Assembly: GCA_001643675.2 (NCBI GenBank) | Contig: LSRY02000017.1 | Coordinates: 496,001-560,000 of the forward strand | Reading direction: 5' to 3' | Source: Monocercomonoides exilis | Lineage: Eukaryota > Preaxostyla > Oxymonadida > Polymastigidae | Length of the DNA stretch: 64,000 nucleotides | Shown: positions 24,099 to 33,875 of the stretch, one piece after another | How positions within the stretch are numbered: position 1 is the first letter of the stretch | Layout of the letters: every line of letters begins with the position of its first letter | Translations under genes and position numbers: made by a program | Notes under the pieces: generated by a model | Told to the model about the DNA's origin: nothing | Seen by the model: the letters and a program-made list of their open reading frames with translations, nothing else | Databases searched by the model: none

Positions 24099-25003
24099 AA
24101 TGGAGTGATGAAAACAATGGAATTTTCGAAGTTTTTATTTTGTTTTATTTTATTTTATTTTATTTTCTGTTTTTTGATTGTTGTTTGCAAAATTTTTCAA
24201 TTTACATGAAAATTCTGCTTTCAACAAACACTTTTTAATTATTATTTTCCACTGTCTTGCAATGGTTGTAATTGATTTAACTGATTCATTTTTTATATAA
24301 GTTGTGCTGCAGAAAAATTGAATGGAGCATAATCATTTCTTTGTGTTCACTCTTTTTGTTTGTGAAATATTTATCCTCAAAGTCGCATGTAGTCATTTCA
24401 ATTAAAATAATTTTTTATGTAGATTTAACCTTTATGAATCAAAAGTTGTATTTTATTTTGAAAAAGTATTTATTTTTATTTCTTATTTTTTGATCTGGTG
24501 TGATTGCAGAATGGATAAAAGCTATTATTTTCAATTTTTATTCAAAAAGAATATTTTAAATGAAAAAAATAAATAAATAAAAAAAAATAAAAAAAAAAAA
24601 AAAAAATAAAATAAAATAAAATAAAATAAAATAAAAGAGAGAGAGTGTGTGTGAGTGAGTGAGTGAGTGAGAGTGAAAAAGAGAGAAAGTAAGAAAGAAA
24701 GAACGAAAAAAACAAACGATAAACATAATTAATTTCATAAAAATTTGAAAGCAAAAATCACTATAAATTATCATCCACTTTTTTACCACATTTATCTTAT
24801 GAATTAGCATTTATTGAAGAACTATAGTTCAGATGCAAAATTTTTTCGACAAATTGAACGAAGACGTTGGTTAATTTACACGGAGCTAATTTGATATTTC
24901 TATTAATCACTTCTCACTATTCCACACATTCGATTTATATCAAAAGAAAATAATAAGGGGTGCAGGCAATTTTGATTTTCGTTTTTTTCTTGAATCCACA
25001 TCA
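24099..25003. other. Spacer with simple-sequence tracts
   Basis: 905 nt between the CDKL-like kinase and giant protein 1, both plus-strand. It holds a (TTTTA)n tract near 24137-24176, an A-rich (AAAAT)n tract near 24570-24637 and a (GTGA)n tract near 24646-24675. No exon was recognised. The right end must hold the promoter of the giant gene. Confidence 0.6.
24570..24676. repeat. Compound A-rich and (GTGA)n simple repeat
   Basis: A-run and (AAAAT)n pass directly into GAGAGAGTGTGTG and then (GTGA)n. Compound microsatellite, no coding meaning on either strand. Confidence 0.85.
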
Positions 25004-28000
25004 ATGGTGAGGTGCTCCACCAACATGAAAGCTGCATTCCGTTTTGCTACATTGTTGTTGCTTGTTGTCCACAGCTGCAGCTGCAGAGGCATTGAAGAAA
25101 GACAAATTCAACAAATATGCGATGAGGAGATGCCAAAAGTCGAGATCAACATTTCAGACGAAAAAGGAACGAATAGCAATATTTATTCGATTCGAAGGGA
25201 AGTGATCGGGAATGCAGCTGGCAACCGGCTGTGTTGTGCTGAAACAAGTCTTGTAATCGTCAACAGCTCGTTGTGCGTGAGCCGCCTCACCATGGTGCCT
25301 CTCAGCGGCTTTGCGTTTGTCACTGCCCACAAGCGCTCAGCTGCCACCATTCTCTCCTCTGCCTGCCAAATCCACACACACCACAATCACAATCACAAGC
25401 ACCACCCACTCTTCCTCTCTGCACACAGCTCCCTCTCACTCACGAACTTCTCCCTCCTCATCCCTCAACCGGCCATCCTCTCCTTCCCCTTCTTCTCCAC
25501 CCCAAATTATCTCTTCTCTTCTTCCCACTCCACAATCCCTGCCTCCTTCTTCATCTCCCACTCCTCTTTCTCCTCTTTCGTCCCCCTCCACCAGCCCTTC
25601 CTTTTTTCCCCTTCTTCCTCTCTCCACCCCCAAATCCGCCTCAATCTCCATCTCTCAAGCACGCTCTTCTCCAACATCTCTTCTCTCTCACCACATTTAA
25701 CACGAACACCATTTTCCTCATACTCACCCAATCCATTCTCCACCACAACCACAACCATAACAAACAACGCACACAACTCATTCGCCACAACCACTTCCAT
25801 TTCCAACGCCATGTCAATCCCCTCCTTCTCCATTCGCTCATGCCTCTCTATCCACTCAACTCTCTTCCACCACACCCACAACCCCATCGATGGTTCCATT
25901 CTCCCCTCACTCAACAGCCCATCCACTTCTCTCTCTGCCGTCAACACATCTTTCCTTCGCCAAACACGATCTTCTCCAAATGTTCCAATTGTATATGTTG
26001 GAATTGAAACAGACAGAAAGAGACCAGATAGATTGGATTCGTTTGATGAGAACAGCCATAAATTTGAATGGTGCGAATGGAATGGTTCAACTGGTGGATC
26101 AAATCATGGAGGTGCACTTTATGTTGTTTGCACAAATGCAAATCTTGCAATCACATCTTGTTCGTTTTTCAATTGTTCAAGTGGTGATCATGGCGGAGCG
26201 TTATACTGTAATCGTTCGTTGAAGTTAAACATCTTAAAATCAAATTTCACAAGCTGTACAGCTGCTCATGCAGGAGCAGCTTATGTTGGATATCCACAGT
26301 CTAATTCTGCTTATTCATTCCCAGAAAACAGAGTGGAAAGTTGTTCAATAACAAGCGGAATTGGAAGTGGTTGGTATTTTGCTCTAGCAAATAATCAAAC
26401 AAATTTTCAATTCTTGTTTTCCAAATGCAAGAGTATCTCAAATTCCGGTGGAGATTCAGCTGGCGCTCTTTTATTGGATTGGCCTCCACAAAATAAACCA
26501 AATCAATTTTTGATTGATGATTGCCAATTCATAAATAACAAATTAACAAGTTCATCAGCTTTCAATGGTGGCGCTGGGCTGTGCTGCACAACCACTTTCA
26601 CTTGGATGAGCGGGTTCAAATTCATCACATTTTGTTTCTTCGATGGCAACACTGCAACTAATGGCAGGGGAAATGATGTGTTCTTCAATGGCAATGCAAT
26701 CACTCAATCTCCATTTGAGAATTGTGGATCAACAACCCCAGCTAAAAGAGTGTGGAATAGCAATACAGCTGACAATGCAGTGTACAATGGCTGGCTTCCA
26801 ATCATCAACCAGAACAAAATCGTAGCAAACAACGGGGAAGATATCGATGCCTGTGGCAAAACACAACAAAGCCCATGTGCTACAGTGGAGTATGCCCTTA
26901 GATGCGTTGCTCCCTTCAGCAATGCCTCCCTCTCTCTTCTCATCTCCACTTTCACTCCCACAAAGACTCTCACATTCCGTGCCCCAAATACAAAAATCAC
27001 TGGAAATGGCACAACTACCACAACTATCGCCTCCAGTGGCATTCCCCAACCAACTTCTTCCTCTCCATCATTTTTATCATCCTCTTCACCAGATCCATCT
27101 GCCTCGTCTGCCCTCTTTGCACAAACTCAGGGCTCCCTCACAGTCTCTGCCCTCGCCATCGCCCACAACTCCACTAATCCCATTACCCCCATCCTCTTCC
27201 ACCTCTCCCAAAACTCCCCTTCCCTCAACCTCAATACAACCACCATCACTGGAGTTGCCTCCAATTCAATAAAAACACCCATCTTCTTCCTCACTGCTGG
27301 CTCCCTCGCCCTCAACCACACAGCAATCACAAAACTCATCCTCAACAACCCCAGCATCTTCCATCTCACCTCCCTCATCGCTCCCCTCACCCTCAACTCC
27401 TCCAACATCACCGACATCACCTCCACATCTACCCCCGCAAGCTGTGTCCTCTCCTCTACCACCTCCCCTGTCCTCACTCTCTCCATCACCAACTGCACCA
27501 TGAACAACATCAGCTCATCACAGCTGAACCAACAGGCTGTCACCAATGGAGGATGCATCTCATTCGCCTCATCTGCCTCTGACAATGCATTTTCGGTGAG
27601 CAACGCCACGTTCTCCAGCTGTTGTGTGAGCGAGGATGCGAGTTCCGGAGGAAGAGGCGGAGGGATATATCTGGATTGCAGCCTGAATGAAGAAGGATTT
27701 CAGCTTTCATCAATATCGTTTTCTGGGTGCAGGGCAACAGTCGGGAAGAACATTTTTGTGAAAAGCAGCAATTTGATGAATTGTGTGAATACAGAGCGTT
27801 TTGCAATTGTTAACACAGATTACGTGGAGGATGGAAATGCATTTGTTGGAGAAGATGCGATTTATGGAGAAATGGATCTCCGAGTGTTTCTTGTATCTAT
27901 GAAGTGGATAGTTGTGTCTGTGTCGAAGGATGGGCACGACACATTGGGATGTGGAAGTGAAATATTCCCATGCAAATCACTGAAAAGTGGAATTGACCAC

Positions 28001-31000
28001 ATTGACAGAAGTGAGACAGAAGGAGAAAGGAAAGTGAATGTGAGAGATGAAGGGACAATTGAAGATATTAATTCATTCACAGATACACTTGTGATTGATG
28101 GGTGCTTGAATGAGGATGATGCCATTAAACACAGGCCAATTCATTTTGAAGGGACTATTAATGGAGATTCTGCAGCAACTTCATCTGTTATTTCATCAGC
28201 AGTTTCACTCAGTTTGTATTCTTTAAAGTTACAGATCCCAAGTCAATTTGAGCCAAACATGAATTCGTTGATCTCATCGAGTGGGATTCTTCAACTCAAA
28301 AACTGTTCATTTGAAAACCAATCATCAGATATCATTCAATACTCGTTGATAACCACAACAAGTGGGAGTTGCACATTGAAAGGATGTAGTTTGGTAGATT
28401 CTTCATTTATCATTTCACCACTGGTGATGGCTTCTTCTATTTTGCTTGAAAACAGCAATTTTTCAAATATTGTCAACACAGTCAGCAAAGAAGGAGGCGT
28501 TGCAAAAGTGACATTGAAAGAGAATGAAAAGCTGGAGATCAAATCGACAAATGTTTCATCTTGTTCACTTTTAACAACAAATGGAAAAGGAGGGTTCTTG
28601 TATTTGGATTGTCAAAATTGTTTGAATGAAACACCATTTCTTTTGGAAGGTGTAACGTTTGATAGCAACAAAGCAGATATTGGAAAGAATATGTTCATTT
28701 TGGGAAAGGATTTCAACATTTCCGTAACGAATGACTCATTCAAGTTTGATTATTCATCAATGAAGGATGATGGTAACTTATTTGTTGGAAGTGATGATTT
28801 TCATCAAGAAAAGGATTTATTCATGTTTTTGAGTCCATTCAGCTCAACTGAGATATTTATCTCATCGAATGGATTTGATGTGTCACGTTGTGGAAGTGAA
28901 GAAGAGCCATGCTTCACAATGTGGAAAGGGATGGAAAACATGAAAGAGGGAGATGAAATGAAAACAATACAAATTGAAGGATCAACAATTATTCGAGATT
29001 CATTCAATGTTTCCAATTATCAGATCAAAAAGAATGTGAAGATGGGAGAAGAGAATGTGAAAGCGATATTGAATTTTGAAAAGGCAACTGATAGTCAGCT
29101 AGAATATTTCATAGAAAATGATATTCACCTTGAATTGTCCAACATCCAACTTCAACTGTCAACTGGATTTGACAATTCGGACAAAACGATTATTTCAAAC
29201 AAAAATGGAGCTTTGGTGATAACTGGATGTTCATTCCATTCAGAAGCAGGAGTGAACAATGGATTAGATTGCGTATTTGTGGATGCGATTGGAGGAAGTG
29301 TGGAAGTGGATGATTTGTCGATTGAATCGTGCAATGTTGGAAACAGTATTTTTGTCATTCATGATTCTGGAATTACTTGCCATTTTGTGAATGTTCGAGT
29401 GGATTCGTTAAATGAAAGCGGCGGACGCATTTTATCAATCAAGAAATCTGAATCAGGATTGAAGATAAATGAAGTGGGTGAGGAAATGAGTCTCAACATT
29501 GATAATTCGTCATTTTCAGGAGTGAAGAGAAGTGACAATGGAGCGAGCATTTTGGAATCAAAGAGTGAGAATAAGATTTGTTTGGTTGTGAATGAGAGCA
29601 ACTTTGCAGAAGACAAAGCAGAATTGAGTGAAAAAGGAGGGGCGATATTCTTCACATTGGGTGCATCTGGATCAATGAAAATGATTGACTCAACAATCAG
29701 CCATTGCAGCTGCAGCGACAGCACGGGAAGAGGAGGAGGGGTGTATTTGGCAACAAAGGAAAGAGGAGAATTGGATTTCACATTTATGGGAATGAAGTTC
29801 AGTGCTAACACAGCAAGAGTGGGGGATGACATTTTCATTGAATGTTTCAACATCTTATCCCAGATCAACGAAAGCCAATTTCGATTTGATCTTCGAGAAG
29901 GCCATTACACCAGAATTAATGCGATATATGGAAGAGACGAATGTGATTATCCAATCGATACGGATCTGATTGATTTTGTGACGATCCATCAGAGCGACAC
30001 AATAATTGTGAGCAGTGTGAATGGATCGAATGAGAGGCAATGTGGAACAAACACACTTCCATGTACTTCGATTGATTATGGACTGATGCATCTGACTTCA
30101 GATTTCATGAGTCTGATGTTCATTGTTGAGGAGAGCGTGATTGGTGATGAGGTGAATCTGAAGGAGATGAGTTTGAGTTCGAAGAACAGAGAGATGTGCA
30201 AAGTTAAAGTGAAATCAAACATTGAAAAAACAAGAGAGACATTGATGACAACAGCAGGAACAGTTTCATTGCTGAGAGTGAACTTTGTGTTTGATTCGAA
30301 TTTCAATTCTCGACATGATTCACTGATATCACCAGAGGGAGGGATTCTTGAAATAATGAATTGTTCATTCACCTCAAAACAATCGGCGGATGGAGAAAAT
30401 GCTGATTTTGCAAACATTCCATTTCACATCATTAATATGGCAAAAGGAGAATTACAACTTGATGGATGCATAGCATCAAATCTTATTCTTCAAGAATCTA
30501 CATTATATCTTTCATCACCACTCCCATCAGTCATTGATTCATTAACGATTTGCAATTCAACAATTTCAAAACCTCTATTAGATATTAATGAATTCGGTCA
30601 ATTGAATATGGACAGATTGAAGGTTGAAAATATCACAGTTGAAGGAAATGAAGAATCATTGATATCTTGCCTGTCAATGAAAAAGACAATGCAGTTAACG
30701 AATTGCACAATGGGTAAAGTCAGTTCAAAGACTACAAAAGGTAAATTGATGAAATTGGAGAATTGCACAGATGTGAAAATGGACAGTTGCATTTTTGATG
30801 GGAGCGCAAAGGAAAGAAATGAAAAGAATTTGAATGCAGGAGAAGATGAGATGTGCAAATGGAATGGATCTCTTGTGGATATTGCGAAGAGTTCTGTGAT
30901 GACGAAAGACACAACAATCTCGAATTCACCAGAAGGAGGAATAACAATGAGTGGAGGGGCATTGACCGTTAATGATGGAAGATTTGAGAACAATAATCCA

Positions 31001-32854
31001 TCAATTGAAGGATATCCATCACTGAGAAGAAACATCATATGTTCTGATTCAGGAACATTGAATGTGATGAGTTTGAAAGGAGGAGATGGATTGGAGAGAA
31101 ACACATCACTTTGGATGTTGAATGATGGTTGCAACTTTGAAGGGATTGCTTCTGAGAGAGGTTCATCATTTTTCATTCCTGTATTAGAGAGTGTGGAAGC
31201 AAAAGAAGAGACAGATAGAATGAAGCTGACATTCAAAGGATTGCTTCTTGTTCCATGCAATTTGTCATTCTCAATTGTGAAGAGAAAGGGAGAAGAGAAA
31301 GAGATTGAAAAATACATGTTTGACGGAAATGGATTCTTATCAGAAAAAGAAGCAGAAGGAAGTGCAACAAATGATCTCCTCAGTAGCTGTGGAGACGAAA
31401 TAGAAGTTAGTGTATGCATCCTCTTTGGCAATGCAGAGTCTCCTTCCTCAACAAATCCATTCATTCTGAAGAATGTGAGCGAAACAAAGGAAAACGGAAA
31501 TGAAAGGATTGTTGAAGGAGGAGAAGAACGAAAATCATTTTGGCCGGTCATTGTAATTGCTCTTGTTGTAGTTTTATTGATTGTGCTCATTGTTTCAATA
31601 ATATTGGCTGTTCGATGGAGAAAGCAAAAGAGAAGGACAAAGGAATTGGAGGAGATTGTGAATGATAACATCAGAAAGGATCCGAAGGCGTTTGAGATGG
31701 TGACGATGGATATGTCGCCTGAGGAGCAGTGGAGGAAAGCAGAAAGGGAGGCAGAGAAGAAGAATGATGAAAGGATCAAGAAGAGGGTGTATGAGAAAAG
31801 TTTGGGACACTCGAAGTCATCAGAGCATCTTCTCTCTGAGAGTGGTTCAACAGAATACATTTTGGGGAGAGATTCAGACAAGATTCCTCAATGGGCACTG
31901 GAGAAAGATGAGGAAGAGGAGGATGATACAAGAAAGAGAACACCTTCACCTTCCATTTCGTCTATTTCATCCACTACAACAACTGATTCGGATTCAACAT
32001 TTGTTCAATCAGAAAGTCTGTGCCCCACCACCTCATCGATGTCGAACTTGGTGGATGCAATGGCCTGCTCATCTCCACACGAAAAGTTGATTGTGGATCT
32101 GAGGGATTCGCTGTTCATGCTGTTGCACGTAAGTAACGAGAAGAAAGAGATGGCTATTGGAAGCTTGAAGGAGAGGGAGCAGACAGCTTCCCAAATCCTG
32201 TTCTGGGTGGCCAATTTGGCACTCCACTCGTTTGACGAAATGGAAAACCCACTCCAATCCCTGACCAATCTCAGCCCCCACATTGTGTTGTTATCAGAGC
32301 ATATGGTCATCTGCATTGTGATGCACTCAGATCTTTTATCAGATGACTCAGAATCATCTTCCATCTCTTCATCGACTGTTGTGACATCTGCAAGTGATGA
32401 TGAGGAGGAGGAAGACTCTCTTCCTTCATCAGCGTTTGAGGATGAGAACGATTTCAAAAAAGAGTGTCTGAGGTGGAAGGCGCCAGAGCTTTTGATGAAC
32501 AAGAAGATGGGAGCAACAAAGAAGTCGGTGGTGTTTTCGATTGGGATGATGGCGTGGGAGTGTCTGACGCTTCAGATCCCGTTTGGGGAGTATCCGACAG
32601 AGGTGGCTGGGTCTAAGATTGTGAATGGGGAGAGACCTACATTGGAGGAGTTACAAGCAAACTCATATTTTGAAACCATCAAGAATTGCATTTCTTCATC
32701 AGCAGAAGACCGTCCGTCGCTCACGCAACTGAAGCGTGAGTTCATAAAGCGCTTTCCAGCAGAGATGGTGATTGTAACTATGTCAGATGCAATTGATTTA
32801 GAAAATTCCTCTGAAGAAAAGGAACTGAAAAAAAAGTGGACCTACCAAAATTGA
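25004..32854 (+). CDS. Giant beta-helix surface protein with a pseudokinase-like tail (copy 1)
   Basis: Single uninterrupted exon, 2,616 residues. A signal peptide starts within the first 30 residues (FRFATLLLLVVHSCSC). The ectodomain runs to about residue 2178. It looks like a right-handed beta-helix of the pectin-lyase/polymorphic-membrane-protein kind, with short Asn/Ser-rich coils, GRGGGVY-type turns and four copies of a C-G-x(4-6)-P-C motif (near 26857, 27949, 28890, 30037). One transmembrane helix follows (about 2179-2203, FWPVIVIALVVVLLIVLIVS), then a stop-transfer RWRKQKRR. The cytosolic part (about 410 residues) has a charged juxtamembrane coil, an acidic/Ser stretch and a kinase C-lobe remnant (LSPHIVLL, RWKAPELL, FSIGMMAWEC, EDRPS). 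The catalytic HRD Asp and the DFG are replaced. A closely related gene lies at 58930-64000. Likely a cell-surface receptor or adhesin; function unknown. Confidence 0.85.
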   Translation: MVRCSTNMKAAFRFATLLLLVVHSCSCRGIEERQIQQICDEEMPKVEINISDEKGTNSNIYSIRREVIGNAAGNRLCCAETSLVIVNSSLCVSRLTMVPLSGFAFVTAHKRSAATILSSACQIHTHHNHNHKHHPLFLSAHSSLSLTNFSLLIPQPAILSFPFFSTPNYLFSSSHSTIPASFFISHSSFSSFVPLHQPFLFSPSSSLHPQIRLNLHLSSTLFSNISSLSPHLTRTPFSSYSPNPFSTTTTTITNNAHNSFATTTSISNAMSIPSFSIRSCLSIHSTLFHHTHNPIDGSILPSLNSPSTSLSAVNTSFLRQTRSSPNVPIVYVGIETDRKRPDRLDSFDENSHKFEWCEWNGSTGGSNHGGALYVVCTNANLAITSCSFFNCSSGDHGGALYCNRSLKLNILKSNFTSCTAAHAGAAYVGYPQSNSAYSFPENRVESCSITSGIGSGWYFALANNQTNFQFLFSKCKSISNSGGDSAGALLLDWPPQNKPNQFLIDDCQFINNKLTSSSAFNGGAGLCCTTTFTWMSGFKFITFCFFDGNTATNGRGNDVFFNGNAITQSPFENCGSTTPAKRVWNSNTADNAVYNGWLPIINQNKIVANNGEDIDACGKTQQSPCATVEYALRCVAPFSNASLSLLISTFTPTKTLTFRAPNTKITGNGTTTTTIASSGIPQPTSSSPSFLSSSSPDPSASSALFAQTQGSLTVSALAIAHNSTNPITPILFHLSQNSPSLNLNTTTITGVASNSIKTPIFFLTAGSLALNHTAITKLILNNPSIFHLTSLIAPLTLNSSNITDITSTSTPASCVLSSTTSPVLTLSITNCTMNNISSSQLNQQAVTNGGCISFASSASDNAFSVSNATFSSCCVSEDASSGGRGGGIYLDCSLNEEGFQLSSISFSGCRATVGKNIFVKSSNLMNCVNTERFAIVNTDYVEDGNAFVGEDAIYGEMDLRVFLVSMKWIVVSVSKDGHDTLGCGSEIFPCKSLKSGIDHIDRSETEGERKVNVRDEGTIEDINSFTDTLVIDGCLNEDDAIKHRPIHFEGTINGDSAATSSVISSAVSLSLYSLKLQIPSQFEPNMNSLISSSGILQLKNCSFENQSSDIIQYSLITTTSGSCTLKGCSLVDSSFIISPLVMASSILLENSNFSNIVNTVSKEGGVAKVTLKENEKLEIKSTNVSSCSLLTTNGKGGFLYLDCQNCLNETPFLLEGVTFDSNKADIGKNMFILGKDFNISVTNDSFKFDYSSMKDDGNLFVGSDDFHQEKDLFMFLSPFSSTEIFISSNGFDVSRCGSEEEPCFTMWKGMENMKEGDEMKTIQIEGSTIIRDSFNVSNYQIKKNVKMGEENVKAILNFEKATDSQLEYFIENDIHLELSNIQLQLSTGFDNSDKTIISNKNGALVITGCSFHSEAGVNNGLDCVFVDAIGGSVEVDDLSIESCNVGNSIFVIHDSGITCHFVNVRVDSLNESGGRILSIKKSESGLKINEVGEEMSLNIDNSSFSGVKRSDNGASILESKSENKICLVVNESNFAEDKAELSEKGGAIFFTLGASGSMKMIDSTISHCSCSDSTGRGGGVYLATKERGELDFTFMGMKFSANTARVGDDIFIECFNILSQINESQFRFDLREGHYTRINAIYGRDECDYPIDTDLIDFVTIHQSDTIIVSSVNGSNERQCGTNTLPCTSIDYGLMHLTSDFMSLMFIVEESVIGDEVNLKEMSLSSKNREMCKVKVKSNIEKTRETLMTTAGTVSLLRVNFVFDSNFNSRHDSLISPEGGILEIMNCSFTSKQSADGENADFANIPFHIINMAKGELQLDGCIASNLILQESTLYLSSPLPSVIDSLTICNSTISKPLLDINEFGQLNMDRLKVENITVEGNEESLISCLSMKKTMQLTNCTMGKVSSKTTKGKLMKLENCTDVKMDSCIFDGSAKERNEKNLNAGEDEMCKWNGSLVDIAKSSVMTKDTTISNSPEGGITMSGGALTVNDGRFENNNPSIEGYPSLRRNIICSDSGTLNVMSLKGGDGLERNTSLWMLNDGCNFEGIASERGSSFFIPVLESVEAKEETDRMKLTFKGLLLVPCNLSFSIVKRKGEEKEIEKYMFDGNGFLSEKEAEGSATNDLLSSCGDEIEVSVCILFGNAESPSSTNPFILKNVSETKENGNERIVEGGEERKSFWPVIVIALVVVLLIVLIVSIILAVRWRKQKRRTKELEEIVNDNIRKDPKAFEMVTMDMSPEEQWRKAEREAEKKNDERIKKRVYEKSLGHSKSSEHLLSESGSTEYILGRDSDKIPQWALEKDEEEEDDTRKRTPSPSISSISSTTTTDSDSTFVQSESLCPTTSSMSNLVDAMACSSPHEKLIVDLRDSLFMLLHVSNEKKEMAIGSLKEREQTASQILFWVANLALHSFDEMENPLQSLTNLSPHIVLLSEHMVICIVMHSDLLSDDSESSSISSSTVVTSASDDEEEEDSLPSSAFEDENDFKKECLRWKAPELLMNKKMGATKKSVVFSIGMMAWECLTLQIPFGEYPTEVAGSKIVNGERPTLEELQANSYFETIKNCISSSAEDRPSLTQLKREFIKRFPAEMVIVTMSDAIDLENSSEEKELKKKWTYQN
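25330..25980 (+). other. Pyrimidine-rich coding block inside giant protein 1
   Basis: The coding strand here is almost purely C and T, encoding Ser/Pro/Leu/Thr/Phe/His-rich sequence. Downstream of about 27600 the same strand is purine-rich (Glu/Lys/Gly). A second pyrimidine-rich block spans about 26890-27500. The frame stays open throughout, so this is a compositional domain of the gene, not a break. Confidence 0.7.
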
Positions 32855-33300
32855 TGAATAAGGGAAAAAAACATGGGAGAATGCCGCACAATGAAAAATC
32901 CAACAATAAATAAGGTGAATCATTTCGATGAATAAATGTATTTTAGCAGCTGTGAAAGGTATTTCTTTCTTCAGATTCTTTGAATGAAGCAGAATAAAAG
33001 GTTTTTTTTTGTTGATATGTATTCCGTGTAAAGTTGTATTTTATTTTTATTATGTTTTTGAATGAAGCTCACAAAATTTCATCTGTCTTGATTGAGCTCA
33101 AAGATTATTTAATGCAAACAATAGTTGATATGAATTCTTGACTTAACGATTTTTCTATCAATTTCATTTCACAATTTTTCATAGAAACACTCGCAAAAGA
33201 GCTGTCATTTTGTTTTTGAGACGTTGCAAGTTCATCATTGTTTTTGAATGTCTATATGAATTTATTAATTCATTCGGTTTTATTCACAATTCGTAAATAG

Positions 33301-33456
33301 TTTTTTTATTTTTTTTATTTTTATTTTTATTTTTTTTTTTTTTTTTTTTTTTTTTGTTATGTGTGTGCGTGTGTATGTATGTATGTATGTATGTGTATGT
33401 GTATGTGTATGTGTGTGTATGTGTATGTGTGTATGTGTATGTATGTGTGTGTGTTT
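33301..33456. repeat. Compound T-run and (TG/TATG)n microsatellite
   Basis: T-rich tract with occasional A up to 33355, then GTGTGTGCG and interleaved GTAT/GTGT units to 33456. Purine/pyrimidine alternation in the second half is the kind able to form Z-DNA. Confidence 0.92.
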
Positions 33457-33786
33457 GTTGGACGAATTTATATTTATAAGTTTTCAATTATCAAGATATG
33501 AAATGTTTTCGTGTTGAAATTATTTCGAATTTTTATCGTTTGCGCTGTTAATTGCTCTTTCAAAGGAAATTCTTCATTTTTCAACAGTTTATTCTCAAAT
33601 AAAAATCAAAAATGAAATGTAAAATGTCTTATCCTTTTGTCTATTGAAAAAATGCTTTCTTTTTTTCAAAAACTTAAGTTGGATATCTTTCTCGCAAAAC
33701 CAATTAATCAGAAATATTAAATGTTATATGTCATAAATTACTGAAATTTTATTGCATAAAATAGAAAAGAAGGAATAAAGAATAAT

Positions 33787-33787
<1 letters not shown>

Positions 33788-33819
<32 letters not shown>
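33788..33819. repeat. T32 homopolymer
   Basis: Uninterrupted thymines about 55 nt upstream of the PRKCSH start codon; length is likely variable between cells or reads. Confidence 0.95.
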
Positions 33820-33820
<1 letters not shown>

Positions 33821-33875
33821 TTTTGTGGATAATTAGATCAGATATTTACGTAATATAATTTTTTGTAAAAATTTT

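Larger units (their letters stand above)
32855..33875. other. Spacer rich in simple repeats
   Basis: 1,021 nt between giant protein 1 and PRKCSH, both plus-strand. It contains the T-rich/TG-rich compound repeat at 33301-33456 and a 32-nt T run at 33788-33819. No exon, tRNA or other gene was seen. Confidence 0.65.
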
